Assembly: GCF_034190915.1 (NCBI RefSeq)
Contig: NW_026947484.1
Location: 182,584,982-182,648,981, forward strand
Source of the DNA: Cavia porcellus
Lineage: Eukaryota > Chordata > Mammalia > Rodentia > Caviidae
Reading direction: 5' to 3'
DNA: 64,000 bases
How positions within the stretch are numbered: position 1 is the stretch's first letter; every line of letters begins with the position of its first letter. Shown here in pieces: positions 24,546-36,771 of the stretch. Under the pieces are notes generated by a model. It did no database searches, was not told the DNA's origin, and was given only the letters and a program-made list of their open reading frames with translations. The position numbers were made by a program, and so were the translations under genes.

Positions 24546-24958
24546 AGAAATTATTTGCCTTTCACAATTTTACAGATTGACAGGCACTAAACTCAACACT
24601 TTCTAATACAGGCATAAAACAGGATTACAATGTTAATATTTAGTCCTCATTTGGAAGAATAATATATTTGACAGTGATTATGACTGTTAGATTATTACTC
24701 TTGAGAAATATATAGGCTCTAGAATAGGTCTGGCATAAGGGAAATAAAAGAAGAGAATGAGAGGAATTCTACAATAACTACACAGCACTGTAAAATTAAC
24801 TCTGAACCTTTGGAAGTTCTTGCACATGGTGTGGGAAAACCCACAAAATACTGAAATGGTATCTTCATAAGTTTACAGCCGAAAGCATACATACAACATT
24901 TATACTCCACACCTTTCCTACCACTGTCTGAGAAATATTAAGTTCTGTCTCACTTCAT

Positions 24959-24967
24959 ACACACACA

Positions 24968-25014
<47 letters not shown>
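24959..25014. repeat. (CA)n microsatellite
   Basis: About 27 CA units with one interrupting CATA. Confidence 0.97.
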
Positions 25015-25016
<2 letters not shown>

Positions 25017-25309
25017 CATTTTCAAGTTTATCTAATCTGTGGCAACATGTTTACAAATAATCACATTTTAACAAACTAGTATTTAACTGAATATTTATAG
25101 ATTAGGAAAAGTGCTTTTATCAAACATACATGGATGGTTCAATAAAAACGGTACCACATGCTTGCTGTTTAATTTGAAAACGCCCTTAGGTAAATAATCC
25201 TTATCTTAGTTGCAGTTTTAATTTTAAAAGAAAATAACTGTATACAGCAAGGTTTTTTTAAAACAGTGAAATAACCAACTCAATAAGCATGGTATTAGCA
25301 GACTAGATT

Positions 25310-25640
25310 ACAAGTAGTGTCTTTGTATCTGCAGTTTCTGTCTCTGTGGTTTCAGTTACCTATATCAATCAAAGTTTAAAAATATTACATGGAAGATTGC
25401 AGAAATAAATGTTGTAAGTTTTCAATAACATTTATTAGAATATCTTGTTACTACTGTTCAATTTTATTACTGGTTGTTGTTAACCTTTACTGCGCCTTAT
25501 TTATAAGTTAAACTTTCTCATAGGTATGTATGTATCTGAAAGAAAACAGATAGACTGATAGCCAGACAGAAGGTAGGGTTTAGTACCAACCCCGGTTTCA
25601 AGTATTGCTTCCATGTCTTAGATTGTATCTCTTGATAATA
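25310..25640 (+). repeat. Tigger-like DNA transposon fossil
   Basis: TCTGTGGTTTCAGTTACCTA, AATATTACATGGAAGATTGC then AGAAATAAAT, TAAACTTTCTCATAGGTATG and TAGTACCAACCCCGGTTTCA match a non-coding mammalian pogo/Tigger-type element as I remember it. No transposase remains. The exact subfamily is uncertain. Confidence 0.6.
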
Positions 25641-25733
25641 AGAAGATACTGCTGAATTGTACAAAGCTGAAAACTAAGTTTTTTCAACCGGAAGGTGCAA
25701 AAATAAAAGACTCCTCAAATCCCAGCTCATTTT

Positions 25734-25735
<2 letters not shown>

Positions 25736-25771
<36 letters not shown>
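25736..25771. repeat. (CA)n microsatellite
   Basis: About 18 uninterrupted CA units. A spurious minus-strand reading of CVCVCV crosses it. Confidence 0.97.
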
Positions 25772-25772
<1 letters not shown>

Positions 25773-27079
25773 CAGCAAATGATGAGGGCAGGAATGGTCA
25801 CATGAATTTTCCATCAGCTTCCAGGCTATATCGTTTACACACTTTGGTCTCTGTTCCCATTCTTCCAACGTAGAAAAAGCTAATTTAAAACACGCTCTAA
25901 TTTAAGAACTAGTTTTTCATTGCTACTTTGAGTGGGTCTTTAGGTAGACCTATTAATAATAATTGTATTAAATTTTATGGCTGTTAGAGGAACTGGAATG
26001 AATAAAATACCAAAAGTGAGAAGGAAAGGAAGATGACAAGCACTAACAGAAAAATCCTCTGGACACTAAACAGCCCAGACACCTGCAGACACTGGCACAT
26101 TCAACATGCACACAGCATGACTGCATGACAAGTGAAGACAGATGTAAAGGGAGCTGCAAAACAGCCTAATAAAGCTTTGGAGGTAAAAGTCAGGAAAAAA
26201 GTTCAGACTAAAATGCAAAGCGAGTACTGAGAACAGCGAGGAATACACACTAACATATTTTACAACTGAGGCAGCCTGTAGGATTACTTGAGGGAAAGGA
26301 AATAAGTTTACTTTCATTGAAACTTTTGACGTACAGTTGTCTAAAAGGCAGGAAAAGGAAAAACACCTAAGTAAAATGGTCTGTGTACACAGCGAACAGG
26401 AGGACGACAGATGAAAACAGGGCAATGAGGGAAAGGAGGGCGCTCAACCACAGGAGCGCCAGGAGGACCAGGGCCACCACAGAGCTGACTTTCAAAGCTG
26501 AGCTGGGAGTAGTAAGATGAAACTGAATGATACCACCTCAGGAAGGTTTACAGCTAGTTTAGACCTCTATTTCCCATTTTACTTATTTCACCAACAATAC
26601 GAGAAAGTAAAGAAAATGATATACTAAGCAGTTACTTCATGTCACAAAGCATTTTAGGCTTTGTTCTTATAACATCCTGCTTCACCAAATGAGGGAATGA
26701 TTTAGAAGTCAGGCAACTAAAATAAAGCCACACTGACCTGAACCCTGGAAAGGCTCACTGTCAAGTGTTACTCTGTCTAACTCAAACTGGAAAGTGAGAG
26801 TAAATGTAACATAAAATGAACCCGAGATTGCTGATTCACAGATTAAATCAGGTCAATCCTTAGGCACCCCACAGCAGACAGAGCTGATCTGGCCACGACA
26901 CTGTACTACATGGTCATGTAACAGTGCTCATATAATTAGCAATAAATAGGATGATATAAGAAAATACTCTACTCATTCAACAGCTATTACTGCGTACTCC
27001 TGCCTTTTGGATACAAAATTCATCCATACAGTTTGTGATACAGTCAGAAAAGAAGAGACCAAAGTACAACCAGTCATTT

Positions 27080-27330
27080 CAAAACCATGACATGTGGCAA
27101 GGTTGAGAAGGCAGTAGAAATTGTATAGTTTTATATGGAGGACAAGGAATTATTGGCACCATTAAAGGAAGAGGCAGTGTGTACGCCACATTTTGAAACT
27201 GAGTAGGAATTTTCCAGACAGATGGGGAAGGGAGCACACTAGGCAGAGAAACCTGCAATGCCTAAAAGCACAGAGGCATGAAAGAGCATATTTAAGGAAC
27301 TGCAAATAATCTGATAGAGTCGACGATAGA
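27080..27330 (-). repeat. L2-like fragment
   Basis: The stretch resembles inverted L2 in AATTTTCCAGACAGATGGGG, GGCAGAGAAACCTGCAATGC and AGCACAGAGGCATGAAAGAG, the usual run of this part of L2. It is heavily decayed. Confidence 0.5.
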
Positions 27331-27591
27331 GTGGGCCATCAAAGAGCTTTGTGCCCAGGAGACACAGGGATAGAAGCAGCCGTCCCTAGAATCTGGAGGA
27401 TCTTACAGCTCCACTCCATTAGGCAACGTGCCCGCAAATGGCCACAGTACAGCGATGCCTTGGTATAACCAGCCCCTGGGGTGGAAGACAGGGAACGGCT
27501 GGGGCACAGAGAGCTGCTCCAGAGATGAGCCTTTGCCATTAAACTGCCTCCTGCTGCCATGGCAACTCTCTGCGGCAGCTTTTTGGAGTAA

Positions 27592-27628
27592 GAGGTGGCC
27601 AGCAGATACTGGGTCTGCTGGCCACCTC
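27592..27628. other. Perfect 15-bp inverted repeat with 7-nt loop
   Basis: GAGGTGGCCAGCAGA at 27592-27606 is exactly complementary to TCTGCTGGCCACCTC at 27614-27628, with TACTGGG between them. The stem is GC-rich and has no mismatch. It sits inside a relatively GC-rich intronic patch. No function is claimed. Confidence 0.9.
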
Positions 27629-28209
27629 CTGCCGAATTTGGCTGCTCTCCTTCCTAATCAGGACGGAAGCACTGCAGTACTAAAGCTGGAAAGCTGGCTG
27701 AAAAACCCCTCTGTTGCTTTCTGCTTTAGTGATTCCTAACACGCGTCTTCCCCCGAGGGGGATAAAAATGGAGTCTGATGATTTTTCCAATTATTATCTC
27801 CTATCAATTTACAATTTATAGCCACTTTCTACAGAGCGTGCTGCCATGAGTGAATCACCAAAAGGAAAAACACCACAATCTAACAGAGGGTTCTGGTATT
27901 ACTAAATATAGGCGCTGGGAGCCCAAAGATACACACCACCCACAGTGGAGTTCGCCCAGCGAGGCCTTTTATCTTTTGTGGGGTGAGTGCCAGCAAAAGA
28001 AATCCAGTCATCTCATCTGAGGTGGGGCCCAGATGCCCCAGGAAGAGCTGTGTTATAGTGAGGATAATCTTTGGGGCCAGGACACCAAAGTTGGTAAAAC
28101 TCAACCTAAACTAACCCAATCTACTGCAACACACAATTAACTAAAATTACAAAGCTAAAGGGAGAAAAACAAGTTCAAAGCAGAAATTCAGCTTCAAACA
28201 TTTAAGTTC

Positions 28210-28690
28210 AGATAGTGGTGATAGGAGTTGGATGATGTTCATAAGCCCCACCCCCATACTGCACAGCCCCTGCAATGTTTTGAATGTTTGTAACTTCAAA
28301 AACACACAGTAAACTTAATTGTCAGTGTGATGGCATTAAGAGGTGTAATCTTCAAGAGGTAACTAAGAAATGGGCACTGTCCTCAGGAATACATAAATGC
28401 TGTTATCAGATAGTGCTTAGTTATCATGGGAGTGGGCTGTTGGTGAAAAGATAAATTTGGGTCTCTTCCATGTGCCTGAGCACACACGTTCATCTACTCA
28501 CTATGTGAAAGCTTCTGCCATGTTATGACAAGAAGAACACCCTCACTGGGCATAGCCCCTGAGTCTTGGTCTTCCAAATCTCCAGAACTGTGAGCTAGAA
28601 AAACTTCTACTGATTATAATTTTCCCAATCCCAAATACGATGTTATAGCAGCAGAAATGAACTAAGATAGATAGGAACAGAAATAGTGAA
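28210..28690 (+). repeat. MaLR-type LTR (MST/MLT1-like)
   Basis: A solo LTR fossil of the ERVL-MaLR class. Landmarks are TGATGGCATTAAGAGGTGTA near the start, GCTTCTGCCATGTTATGACA, then TCTCCAGAACTGTGAGCTAG and a 3' end GTTATAGCAGCAGAAATGAA. The order and the final AACTAAGA are typical. No internal retroviral sequence is visible. Confidence 0.8.
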
Positions 28691-29027
28691 GTAAGCTGTG
28701 AGCAACGCAACCTATGAGGCTGGTGATGTCCTTCTATGGATTATAATTTACCCAACCTTAAGTATCAGCACCAGAAAATGAACTAAGATGGACAGGAATA
28801 GAATCAGTGAAGTAGGCAGGCATTGTGGTACATGCTTGTAATCCCAGAACTTGGGGGGCGGAGGCAGGGGATTGCTGCAAATTTGAGATCAGCCTTGGTT
28901 ACAAAGTGAGTTCAAGTCAGCCTGAATTGCATAGCAAGACCATATATAAAAAAAATGAAAGAAAGAAATATTCAGTAAACTGTGGGCCAACCTATAAGGT
29001 TGATGTCGTCCTCACTGTGTCCCAAAT
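28609..29027 (+). repeat. Imperfect tandem duplication across an LTR edge
   Basis: The block from about 28610 to 28735 (LTR end plus about 65 bp of flank) is repeated with a 127-bp period from about 28737. The second copy is split at about 28815 by a B1-type SINE and resumes at about 28970 with CAGTAAACTGTGGGCCAACC, matching GAAGTAAGCTGTGAGCAACG of the first copy. Confidence 0.75.
28815..28968 (+). mobile_element. B1-type SINE
   Basis: GGCATTGTGGTACATGCTTG, GCTGCAAATTTGAGATCAGC and then GTTCAAGTCAGCCTGAATTG show a B1 with internal duplication. It interrupts the second copy of the local tandem duplication. Confidence 0.88.
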
Positions 29028-29289
29028 CCTGGGGAGGAGGAGGCAAATCTCCTGAGAAAGAAGTAGCACTGTTAACAAATAAAACCTAAAGACAAACCCC
29101 ACCAAAGAGAGGATGGCATGCTGACCAGCACCGAAGCATGCTCCCCAGCACTTCAGCAGTCCTGGGTTTAAGAATAACTGCTAAGAAGAGACACTCCCAG
29201 AGTCCTTGCCAGCAATTCAAAACACTGACAGCTCAAAACAACTTAAAATCATGAAGGACACTTAGGAATCAGATCAAGACAGCAGTACT

Positions 29290-29745
29290 CAGAAAATGTT
29301 TCCCTCTCTGACCTCACTTCCCACTGGTCTTACCCTGGTCTCCCGTTAGTTTCTTCTGTCCCTCACTCTAGTATATTTCTCAGGGCCTTTGCACTATCTT
29401 GTTGGAATGTTCTTTCTTTGCAAAGCAACAGAGATAGCTTCTTCACTTTTTTCAAGTCGATGTCCACAAGTCTGCTTCTCAGTGAAGACTTCGCTGGCCA
29501 GGCTGTTTAAAATGTGAACTCTCTACAGGGATATTCTTCCATCTTTTCTGCCTTCTTTTTCCTCTTTGTCTGCAAGTATGTAAGTACTTCCACTTACATA
29601 TATATATTTTACTTAGAAATCTACTTAATTTCTGTCTCTACCAATAGAATTTCAGCTCCAGGAAAACGCAGATATTTCACTGTTTAATTCATCATTCTAT
29701 TATTAATATCTAAAATAATGCCCGAAACACTTAAAAAGAGTGCTA
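29290..29745 (+). repeat. L2 LINE fragment
   Basis: TCTCAGGGCCTTTGCACTAT, then AGTGAAGACTTCGCTGGCCA, then AATAGAATTTCAGCTCCAGG and AATAATGCCCGAAACA follow the forward L2 3' order. It is moderately well preserved. Confidence 0.75.
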
Positions 29746-29849
29746 TAATTGTTTACTGGGTTAAAAAACAGATGGTAATTGTGTAAGCTTTTGCCAAGTA
29801 GGGCAGAGGTAGAGGGATGATAGGAAAGAAGAAAAGTCAAGTAGTGCAA

Positions 29850-30400
29850 TGTTTTTATTTAATCAACAGAAATTTATTAAACATCTATTCTGTCAGATTC
29901 AGAGCTACCTAAGTATTAGAGATATAATGATAAATAAAACCCAACCAACAAGCATCTCCCTTGTCAGCATTTGTAATCCCGAGGGCAGGGACAGTCATAG
30001 AGCATCTGTGCCAACACTGCAGGAAGGAAAAAGACAGCAGAGGAAGCAGCCGATGGGTCTCATGAACAGAGACATGGTAAGCATCCACAAAAATATGTCT
30101 AAAGCAAGGATCTAAAGCATAAGGTCAGATGTGGAAGGCACGAGGTAGCATTAGGAAGAAAACAGAGCACGTACAGGCACAAAGGTGATAAAGCACATGG
30201 CACAAGTGAGAAAAAGAAGAAGGTCAATGAGACTGATCCAGACTGTGATGCAAGACACAGCTGGCTGGACAGGCAAACTGGAGCTAGATCATGTAGGCCT
30301 GATGAATGGTATTCAAAATGTTAGCAAGCTTGGCATCCATCCTGAAGACACTGGGCAGTCACTGGGAGTTCACTAGGTCAGTGTGGAGAATGAATTAGAA
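29850..30400 (-). repeat. L2 LINE fragment
   Basis: Inverted L2: AGAAATTTATTAAACATCTA with AGATATAATGATAAATAAAA near the edge, then AGATCATGTAGGCCTGATGA further in, where this family usually reads the same phrase. It lies tail to tail with the forward L2 just before it. Confidence 0.65.
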
Positions 30401-31378
30401 GTGACCAGGACAGACTAGCCAGAAGACTGTAGGATTTCCACCAACCAAAGGTGACTCAGGCTAGGGTGGGGAAGGGAAGGAGGACAAACAGATTTCAAAA
30501 CCACTTAGGCATGCTTACAAAAACTCCATGACTGATTATATGTAGCGGGAAAGGGAAAAGTTAAAAATAATGTTTAGCACCGCTTCAGATGCTAAACATC
30601 AGAAGGGCTGGGGTATTCTGATTGGAATCCTATTCCATTCAAAAACACAGAAGACTCAGGAAGAAGAACAGCATGTTGAGGGTTGGGATGTTAAAAATAA
30701 TATTCTAATTTTTGAAGTTTAAGATACTTGTAGAGCATCTCAGTCTATACAACTGGCACAGAGACAGAGATTTTGGAATTTTGGAATGATCAGCATACAA
30801 ATAATAACACCCCAAAGGTGCATGAGACCAGCAAAGCGAGTGGGTAGAGTTGAAATTCCTATATGGGTAAAATGTGATCCTCCTAAAATTATAAGGAATA
30901 TGTGATGTGCAAATTCATACATTATTTTCTCAAGAGAGACTGCACATTTCATAGTTTTGAACAGATTATCAGAGGCCCCCAAAGAAGTAAACTTAAGAGC
31001 AAAGAAAAATAAAAAGAAGAAAAGGAAAAAGAAGAGCCAAATATATACTAACACTGCAAAATACAACAGAGGCTTGGAAATGGAAAAGTATGAGAAATGA
31101 TATTCCTATTTACCATTACAATGTTTGTCTTCTCCTTATATGTGTATTATTGATGAAGAACTAATTGTGAGAATAAAAACCAAGAGTTACAGGCTAAAAA
31201 CTGTTTCTTATATTAAACTGAAATGAGAAAATAAATAATGCCTTTAAAAACATTTTGCAAAAGGTATAATAAAAAAAGTCATTCTCTTTAGTCTAGATAA
31301 ATGGGAAAACAACATCTCCAAACCAATTTCACTCTCACACTATATACTTTATATATTCTCAAAATCAACTTTTCTTTC

Positions 31379-31463
31379 TTTTTAATTGGTACCGGGGATT
31401 GAACTCTCGACCACGTGCTTACAAGGCAGGTGCTTATGTTGCTGAGCTAAATCCCCAGCCCCC
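31379..31463 (-). mobile_element. ID-type SINE, young
   Basis: Inverted ID with ATTGGTACCGGGGATTGAAC and GCTGAGCTAAATCCCCAGCC. A perfect 15-bp duplication AAAATCAACTTTTCT flanks it at 31361-31375 and 31464-31478. Confidence 0.95.
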
Positions 31464-31479
31464 AAAATCAACTTTTCTA

Positions 31480-32340
31480 GCAATCACACTGAGAAATAGT
31501 ATGTACCATGAGCCAATCACAAGACATTTTCTTTTTAATTTAACCACTTTGACATACAAGTATCATAGAGTTTACCTATATAAGTTTATGCAATTCTGCT
31601 TTTGAGTTATTCATCATTAAAATATAATTGCAGGATATTTTCATCACTCCAAAAAGAAACCCTGTACCTATGTGCAGTTACTCCCATTCTCATACATCTC
31701 TTATCCCCAATCCTCGGCAACTATTAATCTTTTTTTTCTGTAAATCTGTCCACTCTGAACATTTCATATAAATAGAAATCTACAATATGTGCCTTTTTTT
31801 GTAGCTAGCTTCTTTTCCTAAACACAGAGCTTCCAAGATTCATCATGCTATAGCATATATGCACATTCCTTTCTGTGACTAAGTAATATTCCACTATATG
31901 GATACGGACACGCCAGATTTTATTTATTCACTTGTCATTTAATGCATATTACTGTACTTTTCCTTTTTGGTCATTATAATAATGCTGCAATCACTTTCAG
32001 GTACAGGTTTTTGTGTTGACTTAAGTAAATACCAAGGGTCAAATTACTAGGTCACATGGCAATACTATTTTAGTATTTAAAGGAACTGCTAGACTGTTCA
32101 CAGCTACACCATTCTATGTGCCCATCAGCAAAGCATGGGGTGGGGGGTCCAATCTTTACATATCTTCATCAAAACTTGAAGAGTCCACTTTATAGCTAGT
32201 CTAGTGTACATGAAGAGGTGGTTTGACTTGCATTTCCTTCAATGACGTTGAATATTTCCACTCGTCTATTCATGTACCTACCTATGCATCCCTGTACCGG
32301 CTTTGGAGAAACAGCAATTCAAATATTATTTGCTCATCAA
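31480..32340 (-). repeat. L1 LINE 3' fragment
   Basis: Inverted L1 landmarks: CTCCCATTCTCATACATCTC, AAGTAATATTCCACTATATG, TAATAATGCTGCAATCACTT and GGTCACATGGCAATACTATT. It is homologous to the inverted L1 fragment at 18890-19600. Confidence 0.82.
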
Positions 32341-32649
32341 AGTTCTTTTAAATTTTCTGGAAAGACAGAGTGGAGCAAAGAGAGGTGGGAGATGCTGTCA
32401 TGATATTATGAAAAAAAATTCATAAGAAAAAAAGGGATAAAAGTAGAGAAAAAAAGATCATGCAGGAGAAAATATAGGAGTCAAAGAATTAGAGGTCAAA
32501 GAGTGTCTGCAAAATGAAAACAACAAAAACAAACAAACAAACACCATGCAAGCTGGAAAAGACAAGCTCATGACCAGCATGGGGGAATTCTTAAAGTATC
32601 TAAATTGACTTTATAGGTGGAGCAGTACGGGTGATGACAAGACCAAGCT

Positions 32650-33010
32650 GTAACTATGAAGAGTGAATCCTGAAAGTCTTCATTGAAAAATATTTAGCTA
32701 CTTCCTAGAGTTACAGTGAAAATCAATGAGACACAATATGAGAAAGTGCTTCACACATAACACAGATACACTTAGAATGGCTGTATTTTTCCATCTTGAT
32801 AAAAACTGAAAAAAGCTTTGATAAGTATCTTCAAAACTTTTGAAAGATGATACTGAAAAAAGCAGCTAATGTTTACAGTGCCAGGCACTGTGCCAACTAG
32901 TATGTAACATTGCATTTATTTTTCCAAAATAACCTAGGAAGTGGACACCATACTGCAAGAGAAGTGCTTTAGGCTAAATAACAGTACTACTGTTATTTTC
33001 TACAGGTAAA
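32650..33010. repeat. Two short MIR-like fragments
   Basis: A forward piece at about 32650-32765 ends AGAAAGTGCTTCACACATAA. An inverted piece at about 32860-33010 has GTTTACAGTGCCAGGCACTG and AACCTAGGAAGTGGACACCA. Both are short, so the call is tentative. Confidence 0.45.
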
Positions 33011-33563
33011 CTAGCCTTTGGTTTTCCATCTGCTCTACCTTATAGACACACCTCTGACTACCGCCAAAAACCTTATCAATCATAGAAAAACTAAGAATAC
33101 TGTTTCTGCGGAATTGCTTTGTATCAGAGTATCAGTTTTTTCTATTTAATTTTATTGCTTCAACAATATATAAAGTTCTGTTGTCTCATATGCAGCTCAC
33201 TTAATGTATTTTACAGTGTCAGGCTAGAAGTTTTTGGATTTGCAACCTTTGGTGATGACCATAAGGTTTTCTTTCTGCCTTCAAGGCCAGAAAGATCATA
33301 GTTAATATCGTGCTCATTTCAATAATTATAGCCAACCTAGATTTCTGGTCTAGTTTTTCTGTGCTTCTACATATGGCTCCTGATCTTTCATTGTTATATA
33401 TGCAACTAATTCTAATCTTTTAAAATTATTTTGTGAATAAGAAAAATTTTTAAAAGCACCAAAAAATTCTTGCCTTTTAAAAATTTTTATCTTTTATTTT
33501 TTAAAATTCTGTGATATATACTACTAACCAATCAAGTTTTATTCAACATCCTATTAGGATCTT

Positions 33564-33645
33564 TTTGTGTATGGTGCTGGGAATTGAACCCAGGTCCTTG
33601 TGCATATAAAGCAAGAGCTCTACCACTGAGTCACATCCACAGCCC
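33564..33645 (-). mobile_element. ID-type SINE with perfect target-site duplication
   Basis: Inverted ID with GTGCTGGGAATTGAACCCAG and CTCTACCACTGAGTCACATC. A perfect 15-bp duplication TCCTATTAGGATCTT flanks it at 33549-33563 and 33646-33660. It has little A-tail. The duplicated site itself contains the near-palindrome TCCTATTAGGA. Confidence 0.92.
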
Positions 33646-34139
33646 TCCTATTAGGATCTTAACTGGTACTATATTTTCTATAAATTAACTGTTAGTATTG
33701 TCATCTTTATTAAGACTACACATCAGCAATATTTCTCCTATACCTTGTTTTCTTCTATTGAAATATTATAATTCTTTGTATTTGGCCTTATTTATCCTCT
33801 TGGGTTTTATTTTTAAAAACTATTATCTCTTTTCATTATATTTCCTGTATAATGACACAATAAATGACTGAGTTTACTTAGGAATGTGTTTTATAGCCAT
33901 AATTTAAGCACCTCATTTTAAGATATGTTCATGTTGCATTCCACGTTATAGCCCATTGACACTGCAAATATTATTTTTCTTTCTAATGACCTATACTTAT
34001 TCTCTTCCTCTCTTTTATATGATTGTTGCAGCTAGTTATCTGAAATAACAGTATAAAAAGGTGACATTCTTTTTTTTTTTTTTTAGTTAGAGGTAAAAGA
34101 TTCTACTTCTCTATAACATTGGTAGCTGTCCCTAATAAA

Positions 34140-35570
34140 GATTCCTTTCTCTCTCTACAACTTAAAATCAATTTTCAGCAAAGATGCCAAGATAATTCAA
34201 TGGGGAAGATAGTGCTTTCAATAAATGCTACTAGAGTAACTATAATTTTGTGTAAGGGTGTGGAGGAGATGTATCTTGACTTTTCCATCATGGAACCCCC
34301 AAAAAAGTAAACAAAGATGGACCCATACATCAAAACATATGCGTGCAATTAACGTAAGTCCAACAGAAAGCATAGAAAAACATCTTCATGGCCATGCTCT
34401 CTTAGATAAAACACAAAAAGCATGAACCATTAATAAAAATAATTAAATTTGAGTTCATCAAAATTAAAAACTTTTCCTCATCAAAAAATGCTGTTGAAGC
34501 CAGTGTGGTGGCGCTATCTCCGGAGGCAGAGATGGGAGGATGCAGGAGGCCTGCAGCAAGGTTAAGGCCAGTCTCAGCTAAAGAGTGAGCTTAAGGTCAG
34601 CTGAAATTGCATAGTGAACTCTGTCTAAGCAAAACAAATCAAAGGGACAAACCATAGATTAAATATTTTCAAAGACATATCTGACAAAGTTCTTGAATCT
34701 AGATTATATAAGGAATTTTTGTAACTTATTAAGAGAAATCAGTTTGTTTGAAAATATGTGCAAAAAGTAGGAATACTTCACAAAAGAGAGGTGAATGGTC
34801 AATCAGTATTTAAAAAGGTGCTCCATATTCATTAGCCACTAGGAATCCGTGGGTTAAAACCACAATGAGACACTACTACACACCCACAAGAAACTGACAA
34901 TACAAAATGTAAGTGAGAAGGTAAAGCAACTACAACCTGCCCATTTTTCTAGTGGTAATACAAAATGGTGCAACTAATTTACAAAATACTTTGACACTGT
35001 CTTATAAAGTTAAATGTACATTTGCCACATGACTCAGTAATACTAATCCTGGGTATATACCCAAGAGTAATAAAATACTTGGGCCCACAAAATCATGTAC
35101 ACAAGTTTTCAAAGCAGTATTATTTATGATCGAGAAAAAAAATTCTTATATGGAAGTAACCCAAATATTTTTAAAAAGATGAACAAACAAACAAAAAATG
35201 TGGTACAAAGGAATACTGCTGAGCAGTTTAAACAGAATGAACTACTGGTATATTTAAACATGAACACATCTCACTGATATTACTGTGCTATGTTAAAAAA
35301 AGACAGAAACAAAACACTTGCATACTGTAAGATTCCACATACATGACATTCTAGAAATTGCAAAACTGTACTGACAAAAACCAGATTGTAGGTTATCTGG
35401 GAATACGATTGGAAGCTAGGACTGACCACAAGGACACGGGTAATTTTTCAGGGGTAGAAGAAGTGTGAAGTGACGTAGGACTGAACATATTTACCGAAAT
35501 TCAAACTGCACATATAAAATGAGCTAAATTTTACTATACATGTTATACTCAACAAAACTATAAAATATTT
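34140..35570 (+). repeat. L1 LINE 3' fragment, interrupted by a SINE
   Basis: The end of ORF2 and the 3'UTR are recognisable in sense: ATTAAAAACTTTTCCTCATC, then CTGGGTATATACCCAAGAGT and AGTAACCCAAATATTTTTAA, then GTAAGATTCCACATACATGA. The frame is broken by many stops, so no functional protein is encoded. A B1-type SINE sits at about 34496-34645. Confidence 0.88.
34496..34645 (+). mobile_element. B1-type SINE inside L1
   Basis: GCCAGTGTGGTGGCGCTATC, GGTTAAGGCCAGTCTCAGCT and GCTTAAGGTCAGCTGAAATT show an internally duplicated B1 with a small deletion near the start. Confidence 0.85.
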
Positions 35571-35613
35571 AGAATTTCCTGTATCAAAATGCACTTTACA
35601 AAATTAAACTTTC

Positions 35614-35785
35614 AAGCCAGAAGTGGTAGCACACGCCTGTAATCACAGTGCTCAGGAGGCTGAGGCAAGAGGATTGTTGTGAATTTGAGGCCATCTGGGC
35701 TGTAATGTGAGATCAAGGCCAGCCTGAACTGCCTAGCAAGACCCTGGCTCAAAAAGACACACACAAACACATGTATACACATACA
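35614..35785 (+). mobile_element. B1-type SINE
   Basis: AGTGGTAGCACACGCCTGTA, TGAATTTGAGGCCATCTGGG and GATCAAGGCCAGCCTGAACT, then an ACACAC-rich tail that has become a short CA repeat. Confidence 0.9.
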
Positions 35786-35799
35786 TCATTCAACTTTAG

Positions 35800-36445
35800 A
35801 GTCTCAGTGTGCAGCAAACCTTACTCAGAGAGACATCTGGACTTTGACCTTGACTTTCAGAGTTAAATCTCTAAGCTTCACGGAAATGTCTTTGTGTACC
35901 AGGTCTTAGGTCATGGCTGATAATAAATAATATGATTTAGGATGAGGGTAGGGCTGCATCACATAGAGCTGAGGGTAAGGGTTGACCATTGGAGGGAGAG
36001 AGACCAACTTCATGTACAATGAGTGTTTTTTACTCACTTGGTATTGACATGACCCTAGGGCCTAGAGGGTGGAAACGGAGTCAACCATATAACAGAGTCC
36101 TGGTTAAAAAAAAATCAGAACACTGGGGCTTGGATGAGCTTCCCTAGTCAGCAGCCACACTCTTGTATTCTGACTCCATGTTGCTCCATTTCTTAAGAGT
36201 GAGAACACTGGATGCTCTTCTCTTTTTACCCCTTTTGTTAGCTGATTTTAATCTGTATTCTTTCTCCACAATAGACAGTAAACATGAGTACAATAGTTTT
36301 CCTGAATCCTGTGAGTCTGGCAAATTACTGAAAGGGTGGTTTTGTGGACCTCTGGACCTGCAAATTGTGTTAAGTAAGGGCCTGGTAACTTGTCTGTGCC
36401 CTAAAATTCTCGCCAACAAGTATAAGTAGGTGACAAACAAAGGAC
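35800..36445 (+). repeat. Possible ERVL-type LTR
   Basis: The end, with ATAGACAGTAAACATGAGTA, TCCTGAATCCTGTGAGTCTG and TTAAGTAAGGGCCTGGTAAC, resembles LTR ends of ERVL elements as I remember them. The first half is not recognised. Overlapping open frames of 88-98 codons cross it on both strands, but neither looks like a conserved protein. Confidence 0.35.
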
Positions 36446-36771
36446 CATAAAATTCACGGTTGAAGTAGTTAATAATTACCTAAAGTATATTTCAAAGGTC
36501 ATTATCTCTGAGCTTATGTACAACGACAAAATCTTTTTACAGTCTTTATAGGTGTCAAGTTAACCTGGAAGCAGTTAGCACTGGAATGAGGATGTGGATC
36601 AGCCGTCCAACTGAGCCATTGCAAGAATACACACTTAGTTGTAAAACACAGAGAAATACTAAGTATACCATCCTCGCTGAATTGTATCTACGTCATCTAA
36701 TTCTGTTAGGTGGCTTTTTGGTTCCCTAGTTAGAATCCGCAAACATTTTGACTTCTAACTCTTGCATTTTC

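Noticed and set aside
27428..27739. A 103-codon plus-strand open frame as a small protein gene
   Set aside because: No recognisable motif, no splice or promoter support. Kept only as a finding about the GC-rich patch.
34140..35570. An active L1 element
   Set aside because: It is 5'-truncated, interrupted by a SINE and full of stops.
36144..36440. Opposed open frames of 98 and 88 codons
   Set aside because: No recognisable domain; the base pattern looks like an LTR end. Chance frames of this length are expected in 64 kb.
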